DNA of 64,000 bases from Oscillospiraceae bacterium (GTDB taxonomy: Bacteria; Bacillota; Clostridia; Oscillospirales; Acutalibacteraceae), in assembly GCA_015066085.1 (NCBI GenBank), contig SVPA01000004.1, forward strand, positions 32,953 through 96,952, given 5' to 3'. Positions 59,241 to 64,000 of this stretch are shown in pieces; positions within the stretch are counted from its first letter, which is position 1; every line of letters begins with the position of its first letter. The notes under the pieces are model-generated. The model was not told the DNA's origin, did no database searches, and saw nothing but the letters and a program-made list of their open reading frames with translations. A program made the translations under genes and the position numbers.

Positions 59241-59293
59241 TACGCCACTTTAATGTCATTTTTATGTTACTTTGGTGTACTTTTACGCCACTC
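59241..59293 (-). promoter_or_regulatory. Putative MraZ operator with repeated boxes
   Basis: Read on the minus strand, GAGTGG, AAAGTA, AAAGTA and AAAATG recur every 10 bases and a last AAAGTGG lies two bases out of step. MraZ operators in other bacteria are such short GTGG-type repeats upstream of mraZ. Confidence 0.6.
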
Positions 59294-59303
59294 TCGTGAA
59301 TTT

Positions 59304-59332
59304 ATTATATACTAACGCTCTGTGAATTGCAA
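59304..59332 (-). promoter_or_regulatory. Promoter of the mraZ division cluster
   Basis: TTGCAA (59327-59332) and TATAAT (59304-59309), spacing 17, lie just upstream of the MraZ boxes on the minus strand. Confidence 0.75.
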
Positions 59333-59378
59333 GTATTTTTTATAAAAATTTTTATTTTTTCTTTTTGTAAAAAAACAG

Positions 59379-59407
59379 TTGACTTTTAAAAGTCACTATG
59401 GTATTAT
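59379..59407 (+). promoter_or_regulatory. Promoter of tRNA-Leu
   Basis: TTGACT (59379-59384) and TATTAT (59402-59407), spacing 17, about 30 bases before the tRNA 5' end. Confidence 0.75.
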
Positions 59408-59436
59408 ATTTAGGCGCGATAAAGCGTATAAGTAAT

Positions 59437-59521
59437 GCGGATGTGCTGGAATAGGCAGACAGGCACGTTTGAGGGGCGTGTGTCGAACGACGTATGGGTT
59501 CAAGTCCCATTATCCGCACCA
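59437..59521 (+). tRNA. tRNA-Leu (anticodon GAG)
   Basis: 85 bases with encoded CCA. The acceptor GCGGATG pairs with TATCCGC. The anticodon loop is TTTGAGG with GAG, and the T arm is GGGTTCAAGTCCC. A long variable arm (GTGTCGAACGAC region) is typical of tRNA-Leu. A terminator follows immediately. Confidence 0.93.
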
Positions 59522-59558
59522 AAAAGAGGAATTAACCTTTCGGTTAGTTCCTCTTTTT
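59521..59558 (+). terminator. Terminator after tRNA-Leu
   Basis: AAGAGGAATTAACC and its complement, loop TTTC, followed by T5. Confidence 0.9.
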
Positions 59559-59574
59559 ATTCGTTTTCTTGTTT

Positions 59575-59727
59575 GGGACTTGAACCCGAGAGGGTTTGGC
59601 GTTTAGAAAAACAGTGTGGCACACTGTTTTTTAGACAAAGCGGCGCAGGTCGGGTACTGTTGCCATAGGCAACGGTCGACAAGCCATAAGTATGCGAAGC
59701 AGACGGTCAAATCCCATTATCCGCACC
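59575..59727 (+). repeat. tRNA-Leu trailing module with antisense T arm and duplicated tRNA 3' end
   Basis: The stretch begins with GGGACTTGAACCC (59575-59587), the exact reverse complement of the tRNA-Leu T arm at 59496-59508. It contains hairpins AAAAACAGTGT...ACACTGTTTTT (59606-59632) and GTTGCCATAGGCAAC (59659-59673). It ends with a near copy of the tRNA-Leu 3' end (59705-59727, ATCCCATTATCCGCACCA), then its own terminator. No gene is supported in it. It may be a decayed second tRNA-Leu or a tRNA-linked repeat. Confidence 0.6.
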
Positions 59728-59772
59728 AAAAAGAAACGACAATTTTCGGTAAGAAGATTGTCGTTTCTTTTT
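59728..59772 (+). terminator. Second terminator downstream of the tRNA-Leu module
   Basis: AAAGAAACGACAAT and ATTGTCGTTTCTTT enclose TTCGGTAAGAAG; a T run follows. Confidence 0.85.
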
Positions 59773-59916
59773 GTTCTCTTAACTTTTCTCTTTTCGTTAT
59801 TCTCTCAAATTATCGTTTCCAGATAAGAGATAAAAGAGAATAGATAACAGAAAATGTGTATGCTTGGCAGACAAATTATATATAATATGTAGAAGTTCGA
59901 ACATATAGGTTAAAAA
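59773..59916. other. AT-rich intergenic stretch without a supported gene
   Basis: It is AT-rich with weakly inverted TTCTCTTTT and AAAAGAGAA segments around 59785-59845. The open frames that cross it have no ribosome-binding site and no recognisable product. Confidence 0.5.
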
Positions 59917-59952
59917 AACAAAACCCGTCTTACTAATAAGACGGGTTTTGTT
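59917..59952 (-). terminator. Terminator after the 49-residue cysteine protein gene
   Basis: On the minus strand AACAAAACCCGTCTTA pairs with its complement and runs into T7. Confidence 0.88.
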
Positions 59953-59972
59953 CAGATGAAAAATAAACAGAA

Positions 59973-60122
59973 TTATTTCTTTTCTAAATATTTTTTTGCT
60001 TCTTCTGCTGAAATTTCTTTCATAGTTTCTCCGCAACATTTAATGCCGCAGTTTTCACAAGTGCAGTCAACTAATACCTTAACCATTGCACCGCATTTTT
60101 CACACAATACGATTTTATCCAT
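59973..60122 (-). CDS. 49-residue cysteine-rich protein resembling desulforedoxin
   Basis: ATG 60122 follows GGAGGTG by 5 bases and lies 13 bases after csoR. The 49 residues include CEKCG near 7, CTCENC near 20 and CCGETMKEI near 29, then a Lys/Glu-rich helix. The CxxC...CCG pattern is that of desulforedoxin and the N-terminal domain of desulfoferrodoxin, which bind iron with four cysteines. The spacer between pairs is 18 rather than 15 and has two extra cysteines, so the metal may differ. The role is presumably in metal handling or sensing with CsoR, which is inference. Confidence 0.8.
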   Translation of the reverse strand: MDKIVLCEKCGAMVKVLVDCTCENCGIKCCGETMKEISAEEAKKYLEKK

Positions 60123-60135
60123 ACTAACACCTCCC

Positions 60136-60438
60136 CTATTTATTAAATCTTTTAAATAAACTAATTAGTTCATCAATAGTGTCTAAATTGCCGTTTTCCA
60201 AATCTCTAGCAACACATGTGTATAAGTGATTTTCCAGAATGTGCGTTGACAAACTTTTAACAGCATTTTCAACGGCGGATAACTGAATTAATACATCATT
60301 ACAGTATGCATCATTTTCAATCATTCTATTTATTCCATTTATTTGTCCGCTTATTCTGTTTAGTCTATTGGTTATTAACTTTTTCTCATCAAGGTTTCTT
60401 TTAGTTTTCTTATTACAACAATTATTATCCATATCCAA
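60136..60438 (-). CDS. CsoR/FrmR family metal-sensing repressor
   Basis: 100 residues, all-helical DUF156 fold. The key residues are visible: C in DAYCNDVLIQLSAVE, H in STHILENHLYTC and the second C in the same segment, giving the Cys-His-Cys metal site of CsoR-type regulators. These sense Cu(I), Ni or sulfur species. It shares a transcript with the 49-residue cysteine protein. No copper exporter or chaperone follows in the window. GGAGG precedes ATG 60438. Confidence 0.9.
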   Translation of the reverse strand: MDMDNNCCNKKTKRNLDEKKLITNRLNRISGQINGINRMIENDAYCNDVLIQLSAVENAVKSLSTHILENHLYTCVARDLENGNLDTIDELISLFKRFNK

Positions 60439-60453
60439 CCTCCAAATATAATA

Positions 60454-60479
60454 TATACCCTACCGGAGTATATTGTCAA
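60454..60479 (-). promoter_or_regulatory. csoR promoter with embedded dyad operator
   Basis: On the minus strand TTGACA (60474-60479) is followed after 16 bases by TATATA. The spacer ATACTCCGGTAGGGTAT is an imperfect GC-centred dyad, the usual kind of CsoR operator. A second GGGGGGTATA block lies just upstream at 60483-60492. Confidence 0.65.
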
Positions 60480-60542
60480 TAGGGGGGTATATTTCATACG
60501 AACACAAACCCAAAATGGAACCGGCCTTAAAACCTGATTTTC

Positions 60543-60971
60543 TTAAAAATCATATTCGTAGTAAAAATAAAACCAATTTTCTTCTATGCGTTCCAAATGG
60601 TATTCATCCCTATTATCAACTAAATACGAATATATGTTACTGCTGTTTGCGTCCTGTATAAACTTATCATCCGGTATATCATCAGGCAAAAACAGTATTC
60701 CTGCACAAATGTTAGTGCCAGTAAACCCCCAACGATATAACACAAACTCATACTGCCCGTCTGCCAATAAATTATAACCCTTGCACCAATCGGTTTCACC
60801 CGTGGCTAAATTACGAGTGACAATATCACGCATTTCCTCATTATGCTCACTAAAACATGAAAAAGCAGTCTCTCGCACCTGTTCAAGCGATAACGGTGCC
60901 TCAAAATCATCACACGCAGAGGAACAAAAAGACAGAATTATAATTACGAAAATTAAAAAAAGTTTTTTCAT
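60543..60971 (-). CDS. Small putative lipoprotein
   Basis: 142 residues. The N-terminal signal LFLIFVIIILSF ends at SSAC, a lipobox-like cleavage site, followed by DDFEAPLS. The mature part is acidic with a Trp/Tyr-rich end (ENWFYFYYEYDF). I do not recognise the family. It has its own promoter (TATAAT at 60992-60997 on the minus strand) and may be translated from ATG 60971 behind GGTGATGA. It lies in the accessory strip between csoR and a similar small gene. Confidence 0.65.
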   Translation of the reverse strand: MKKLFLIFVIIILSFCSSACDDFEAPLSLEQVRETAFSCFSEHNEEMRDIVTRNLATGETDWCKGYNLLADGQYEFVLYRWGFTGTNICAGILFLPDDIPDDKFIQDANSSNIYSYLVDNRDEYHLERIEENWFYFYYEYDF

Positions 60972-60991
60972 ATCATCACCACCATAGGTGT

Positions 60992-61020
60992 ATTATAGCA
61001 TAAAAGCGGCGTAGCCGCAA
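60992..61020 (-). promoter_or_regulatory. Promoter of the small lipoprotein gene with palindrome
   Basis: TATAAT (60992-60997) preceded by TATGC, with TTGCGG (61015-61020) 17 bases upstream; the spacer contains palindrome GCGGCGTAGCCGC. Confidence 0.5.
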
Positions 61021-61112
61021 TACTTCTTCACTATTCACTATTACTTATTACCTTCCAAAAATCCAGTTCACAATTTTTTAGTCAAAAGTGAAGAGAGAAA
61101 AGGTAATAAGTA
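61021..61112. repeat. Inverted-repeat spacer between transcription units
   Basis: TTACTTATTACCTT and its exact complement AAGGTAATAAGTAA bracket about 40 bases, with a further partial pair CTTCACT/AGTGAAG inside. No coding evidence is present. Confidence 0.55.
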
Positions 61113-61142
61113 AAAATCCCGCCCACATACGTGAACGGGATT
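61112..61142 (-). terminator. Terminator for the 182-residue protein gene
   Basis: AAAAATCCCG and CGGGATTTTT enclose about 14 bases downstream of the minus-strand stop codon. Confidence 0.8.
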
Positions 61143-61192
61143 TTTGGGTATTTCGAACTTAATGACACGAATGAAATGTGCCTGAAAACCGA
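61143..61192 (-). repeat. 3' UTR repeat, copy 1
   Basis: About 50 bases containing GAACTTAATGACACG and AATGTGCCTGAAAAC (plus orientation) lie between the stop codon of the upstream minus-strand gene and its terminator. A near copy is at 61986-62033. Confidence 0.7.
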
Positions 61193-61199
61193 ACGTTAC

Positions 61200-61748
61200 T
61201 TATTTAAATGTATTTTTTATAGGTTTTGATAATCTCCAACTTATTAATTCTATCTTATAATTTTTCATTTCTTCTTCAGACAAGTCATGAGAAGAAGTTA
61301 TATCTCCATAATCTTCGATCAAAATCAAATTGGGAACAATATCATCTATTTGATAAGTCTCATAATATTCAGGATCTCCCATATAATACTCAGGCGAACC
61401 AATATCACATATTATTTGCTTTTTATCATCAACCAACAAAACTAAATTTTCACTGTTTGAACTCTTTATATAACTTTCCCATTCTATATGCTTTCCTTGT
61501 CCTTCATCTATATCTATACCATCATATTTGCAAACATAAACATCATTTATTGTAATCCTTTTTCCATCCAAGGTATATATCAATTCAAAAGGAAATTCTG
61601 CAGAAGTTGTTTGTGGTTTTGGTGGATCAGGCGACAACCATATACCGCCATAAATCAACAACCAAGGGATCGAAAAGAATGCAAAAATAATAACAAGAAT
61701 TGCAATCATAACAGATATAGTTATAATAAACAACTTTGATTTTTTCAT
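61200..61748 (-). CDS. Putative membrane-anchored small protein
   Basis: About 182 residues. ATG 61748 (MKKSKLFI) has GGTGA upstream; a longer frame starts in a repeat and is unlikely. One membrane helix (about 8-30, LFIITISVMIAILVIIFAFF) is followed by an extracytoplasmic domain with acidic patches (SSHDLSEEEMKNYKIE). No family recognised. It resembles the neighbouring small lipoprotein in size and promoter type. Its -35 lies at the edge of the hairpin array. Confidence 0.65.
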   Translation of the reverse strand: MKKSKLFIITISVMIAILVIIFAFFSIPWLLIYGGIWLSPDPPKPQTTSAEFPFELIYTLDGKRITINDVYVCKYDGIDIDEGQGKHIEWESYIKSSNSENLVLLVDDKKQIICDIGSPEYYMGDPEYYETYQIDDIVPNLILIEDYGDITSSHDLSEEEMKNYKIELISWRLSKPIKNTFK

Positions 61749-61770
61749 ATCGTCACCGACCTTTAGATGT

Positions 61771-61799
61771 ATTATAGCATAAAAGCGGCAAAAAATCAA
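61771..61799 (-). promoter_or_regulatory. Promoter of the 182-residue gene, -35 at hairpin-array edge
   Basis: TTGATT (61794-61799) and TATAAT (61771-61776), spacing 17, on the minus strand. The -35 touches the first palindrome of the array. Confidence 0.65.
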
Positions 61800-61950
61800 T
61801 GCGGAGCATTGTATATCATCAATTCCGTAGGAATTGCATATCATCAAGCCGACAAAATGCACACTTCGTGTGATGAGATACAACAACGGCTTGCCGTTGT
61901 TGATGATATACACGCTGACGCGTGATGATATACCAAGCCTGTCGGCTTGG
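61798..61950. repeat. Modular hairpin array, copy A
   Basis: Short palindromes (AATGCGGAGCATT, AATTCCGTAGGAATT, CACACTTCGTGTG, ACAACGGCTTGCCGTTGT, CACGCTGACGCGTG, AAGCCTGTCGGCTT) are separated by the 10-base connector TATATCATCA, which changes to its complement TGATGATATA in the second half. No gene is present; the open frames through it are artefacts of the repeats. It sits between a terminator and a promoter. Confidence 0.85.
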
Positions 61951-61956
61951 ATAAAA

Positions 61957-61986
61957 AAAGAACGAAGCGATTGCTTCGTTCTTTTT
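61957..61986 (-). terminator. Terminator of the AAA ATPase unit
   Basis: AACGAAGC and GCTTCGTT, loop GATT, with flanking A and T runs; on the minus strand it ends in T7. Confidence 0.85.
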
Positions 61987-62033
61987 TGGGTGTTTTGAAC
62001 TTAATGACACGTAATAAATGTGCCTGAAAACTG
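61986..62033 (-). repeat. 3' UTR repeat, copy 2
   Basis: This near copy of 61143-61192 (TGAACTTAATGACACG and AATGTGCCTGAAAAC) lies between the AAA gene stop codon and its terminator. Confidence 0.7.
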
Positions 62034-62039
62034 TTATTT

Positions 62040-62771
62040 TCAATTATTAGAATCAATTAAATTATGAATCATTCGCTCTGGCTCTTCAATAAAAATCTTT
62101 GTTGTTTTATAATGCTCAGTTTCATAATATTTAACCTTTTCTATTCCCGATTCAGAAAACTGCAATATTTCTGCATTTGGAAATGCCATTAAAATCGGTG
62201 AATGGGTTGCAATTATAAATTGAGAATTGCTTTTCAACAGACTATCAATTTCTACAATTAAGGTCATTAATCGCATTGGAGAAAGTGCTGCCTCAGGTTC
62301 ATCTAAAAGATATAAACCATTTCCACTAAAACGATTTTGTACTATAGATAGAAAACTTTCCCCGTGAGATTGATTATGCAAAGAAACATTCCCATAGTTG
62401 TGAGTTGCTTTGACCTCGTCAATATATGTAGCAGCATTATATAAACTTTCCGCACGTAAAAAGAAACCGTCTTTTGCATAATCTCTTCTAGTTAAAGTTA
62501 AATGCTCAGAAAGTTCCGAATGTGTATCCTTAGTAGAAAATGAAAAATTTTTCGTGCCACCTTCAGCATTAAAACCATATGCAACAGCAATAGCTTCCAG
62601 CAAGGTAGATTTACCTGTACCATTTTCGCCCACGAAAAAAGTAATATTAGAAGAAAAATTAAGTTCTTTATTAGCAGCAAGATATTTTATAATAGGTAAA
62701 TCATTCAGATAGGAGTTCTCACATAAGGAATTGTTAAATAAAATACTGCTTATATATTTTGCCTTGTTCAT
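62040..62771 (-). CDS. AAA/ABC-type ATPase (COG3910-like)
   Basis: About 243 residues. Walker A is FFVGENGTGKST near 47, an ABC-like signature is SHGESFLSI near 143, Walker B is LYLLDEPEAALSP near 160 and the H-loop is IIATHSPILMAFP near 200. The length and order fit the stand-alone SMC/RecF-like ATPases of COG3910, whose role is unknown. ATG 62771 has AAGGAG 9 bases upstream. It is co-transcribed with the four-helix-bundle gene, 13 bases apart. I see no nuclease domain that would make it a defence protein. Confidence 0.82.
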   Translation of the reverse strand: MNKAKYISSILFNNSLCENSYLNDLPIIKYLAANKELNFSSNITFFVGENGTGKSTLLEAIAVAYGFNAEGGTKNFSFSTKDTHSELSEHLTLTRRDYAKDGFFLRAESLYNAATYIDEVKATHNYGNVSLHNQSHGESFLSIVQNRFSGNGLYLLDEPEAALSPMRLMTLIVEIDSLLKSNSQFIIATHSPILMAFPNAEILQFSESGIEKVKYYETEHYKTTKIFIEEPERMIHNLIDSNN

Positions 62772-62784
62772 TTCGAATTCTCCT

Positions 62785-63105
62785 TCAAAGTGAAATAAAA
62801 ATTCGTCTTGTGCCACCACAAAGATTTATATTCGTTTTATAAGTATCTTCATCAATGGCATTTGTATTAAACAAAAGTTGCAACCAACCTTCCGTTTCAC
62901 TACATTCTTTTAGTGCAATTTCAAATTTAGAAAGCATATCTGCCCTACTCTGTCCGTAGTTGGCTTCACGGATATTCGCATAAACACTACTTGAACTTTT
63001 GCGAATTTGGAAAAGTGAGTTTGACGGTGCTTTAATAGTTTGAGAGAGCAATTCTATATCAGTTGCTAATTGTTCTGAATAAACAAGCAAATAATTCTTG
63101 GGCAT
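62785..63105 (-). CDS. Four-helix-bundle protein, slightly truncated
   Basis: 106 residues of the family once called S23 or IVS protein. The conserved face is seen in QIRKSSSSVYANIREANYGQ and DMLSKFEIALKECSETEGWL. The family C-terminus normally continues after LCGxxRRxxI; here it stops at RRIFISL, roughly ten residues early. These genes often lie in intervening sequences of 23S genes or next to tRNA and rRNA. This one lies right after the rRNA operon. ATG 63105 follows GGAAGTGAG. Confidence 0.82.
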   Translation of the reverse strand: MPKNYLLVYSEQLATDIELLSQTIKAPSNSLFQIRKSSSSVYANIREANYGQSRADMLSKFEIALKECSETEGWLQLLFNTNAIDEDTYKTNINLCGGTRRIFISL

Positions 63106-63126
63106 AATCTCACTTCCTTTACAACG

Positions 63127-63155
63127 ATTATACTATAAGGCTCAAATAAAATCAA
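63127..63155 (-). promoter_or_regulatory. Promoter of the four-helix-bundle/AAA unit
   Basis: TTGATT (63150-63155) and TATAAT (63127-63132), spacing 17, on the minus strand. As at copy A, the -35 touches the first palindrome of the array. Confidence 0.7.
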
Positions 63156-63339
63156 CGGCTTGCCGTTGTATATCATCAATTCCGTAGGAATTGCATATCA
63201 TCAAAACGAAGTTTTGTATATCATCAAGCTGACGATTTTTTTATGCACACCTAAAGGTGTGATGAGATACAACACGGCAACGCCGTGTTGATGATATACA
63301 CGACTGCGTCGTGATGATATACCAAGCCTGTCGGCTTGG
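63153..63339. repeat. Modular hairpin array, copy B
   Basis: The palindromes CAACGGCTTGCCGTTG, AATTCCGTAGGAATT, AAAACGAAGTTTT, CACACCTAAAGGTGTG, ACACGGCAACGCCGTGT, CACGACTGCGTCGTG and AAGCCTGTCGGCTT are joined by TATATCATCA in the first half and by TGATGATATA in the second. Some modules are identical to copy A; others differ but keep pairing. No gene is supported. Confidence 0.85.
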
Positions 63340-63341
63340 AT

Positions 63342-63371
63342 AAAAAAACTCTCGTTCAAAAGAACGAGAGT
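63342..63371 (-). terminator. Terminator of the rRNA/tRNA operon
   Basis: ACTCTCGTTC and GAACGAGAGT, with T7 on the minus strand, directly after tRNA-Asn. Confidence 0.9.
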
Positions 63372-63374
63372 ATT

Positions 63375-63450
63375 TGGCTCCCCCAGTTGGACTCGAACCA
63401 ACGACCCTGCGGTTAACAGCCGCATGCTCTACCGACTGAGCTATAGAGGA
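63375..63450 (-). tRNA. tRNA-Asn (anticodon GTT)
   Basis: 76 bases with encoded CCA. The acceptor TCCTCTA pairs with TGGGGGA, the anticodon loop is CTGTTAA and the T arm is GTTGGTTCGAGTCCAAC. It follows 5S rRNA as the last gene of the operon. Confidence 0.95.
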
Positions 63451-63458
63451 ATATATGT

Positions 63459-63573
<115 letters not shown>

Positions 63574-63639
63574 CTGAGAAATCTACTGACTTCTCTATAA
63601 AACAGCATATGCTGATTTACACAAGAATATTCAATTAAA

Positions 63640-63715
63640 TGGTGACCCGTACGAGATTCGAACTCGTGTTGCCGGCGTGAGAGGCCGGAGTCTTAGGCCA
63701 CTTGACCAACGGGCC
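63640..63715 (-). tRNA. tRNA-Glu (anticodon CTC)
   Basis: 76 bases with CCA. The acceptor GGCCCGT matches ACGGGTC, the anticodon loop is CTCTCAC with CTC, and the T arm is CACGAGTTCGAATCTCGTA. It lies between tRNA-Lys and 5S rRNA. Confidence 0.93.
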
Positions 63716-63767
63716 ACGTTTGCACCTAAGTGCTATATAAAAACGGTAAATTACCGATTCTATCAGG

Positions 63768-63843
63768 TGGTGCACCATCAGGGACTCGAACCCGGGACAC
63801 CCTGATTAAGAGTCAGGTGCTCTACCAACTGAGCTAATGGTGC
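63768..63843 (-). tRNA. tRNA-Lys (anticodon CTT)
   Basis: 76 bases with CCA. The acceptor GCACCAT pairs with ATGGTGC, the anticodon loop is CTCTTAA with CTT, and the T arm is CCGGGTTCGAGTCCC. It lies directly after 23S rRNA. Confidence 0.94.
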
Positions 63844-63903
63844 ATGTAATCACACCCTAAAAACTGAACAAAGGTAATGAAGCAAAATTAGAGGAACGAA
63901 AAA

Positions 63904-64000
63904 GGTCAAGCCCTCGGTCTATTAGTACAGCCTAGCTGAATGTGTCGCCACACTTACACATGCTGCCTATCAACCCGGTAGTCTTCCGGGGACCTTACTA
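63904..64000 (-). rRNA. rrl: 23S rRNA, 3' end (partial)
   Basis: On the minus strand the end of the window reads GGTCCCCGGAAGACTACCGG, GTTGATAGGC and CTAATAGACCGAGGGCTTGA, the conserved 3' terminus of 23S rRNA. The rest of the gene lies beyond the window. Confidence 0.95.

Noticed and set aside
59437..59772. A complete integrated element at tRNA-Leu
   Set aside because: The span between the tRNA 3' end and its copy is under 200 bases and holds no integrase or other gene; only a scar or repeat can be argued.
59435..59843. Open frames across tRNA-Leu and its trailing module
   Set aside because: They begin inside or beside the tRNA, lack ribosome-binding sites and encode no recognisable protein.
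61819..62056. Two open frames of about 70 codons through hairpin array A
   Set aside because: They arise from the repeated connector and palindromes, have no ribosome-binding site and encode low-complexity sequence; the same happens in copy B.
62040..63105. The four-helix-bundle/AAA ATPase pair as a defence system
   Set aside because: No nuclease, TOPRIM, reverse transcriptase or toxin domain is visible, and COG3910-type ATPases are common housekeeping-like genes of unknown role.
61798..63339. The hairpin arrays considered as CRISPR arrays
   Set aside because: The repeated connector is only 10 bases and reverses orientation halfway, and the units between are palindromes that recur between copies, not unique spacers. 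No cas gene is present.

Overview
The window looks like chromosomal DNA of a low-GC, Gram-positive, spore-forming-type Firmicute of class Clostridia, probably near the Oscillospirales. The signs are the CtsR-McsA-McsB-ClpC stress operon, a fused IspH-ribosomal protein S1 gene, an N-terminally extended L27 next to its Prp protease, a T-box leader on pheST, a lysine riboswitch, SpoVD-type PBP with PASTA repeats and a DAP-type MurE. This placement is inferred from gene content only. Almost everything from 7.2 kb onward, including the rRNA operon, is on the minus strand, so that strand is probably the leading strand.

Layout: 0-7 kb holds the end of an ACT-domain protein, a UPF0210 protein, a large ABC exporter-like fusion, a small zinc-ribbon membrane protein, a GtrA/glycosyltransferase pair and a YbaK-type deacylase. 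7.2-11.9 kb is a maltodextrin unit (binding protein, two permeases, MalQ) without its own ATPase. 11.9-15.7 kb is T-box controlled pheST. 15.7-19.8 kb is rplU-prp-rpmA-obg-mrnC-yitT-dut. 19.8-30.1 kb carries a long same-strand group from uvrA through DUF5685, DnaJ, a BaiN-type flavoprotein, cmk and plsC to ispH-S1. 30-36.9 kb has uvrB, a ferredoxin-type aldo/keto reductase, a secreted nuclease, ApbE and a duplicated-domain lipoprotein. 37-42 kb has pyruvate kinase, an aminotransferase, Maf and a lysine-riboswitch-controlled NhaC-family transporter. 42-46.6 kb is ctsR-mcsA-mcsB-clpC. 46.9-59.3 kb is the division and cell-wall cluster from mraZ to ftsZ, lacking murC, murD and murF.

59.4-63.4 kb is a more accessory strip: tRNA-Leu with an odd trailing module, a CsoR regulator with a 49-residue cysteine protein, two small lipoprotein or membrane genes, and a four-helix-bundle/AAA ATPase pair. 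Its intergenic gaps have a repeated architecture of 3' UTR, terminator, palindrome block and promoter. Two of them contain modular arrays of short hairpins separated by a 10-base connector. The window closes with the 3' end of an rRNA operon in the order 23S, tRNA-Lys, tRNA-Glu, 5S, tRNA-Asn.

The most unusual material is the pair of hairpin arrays (61.8 and 63.2 kb), the tRNA-Leu trailing module (59.5-59.8 kb), and two tiny cysteine-rich genes (46.7 and 60.0 kb).
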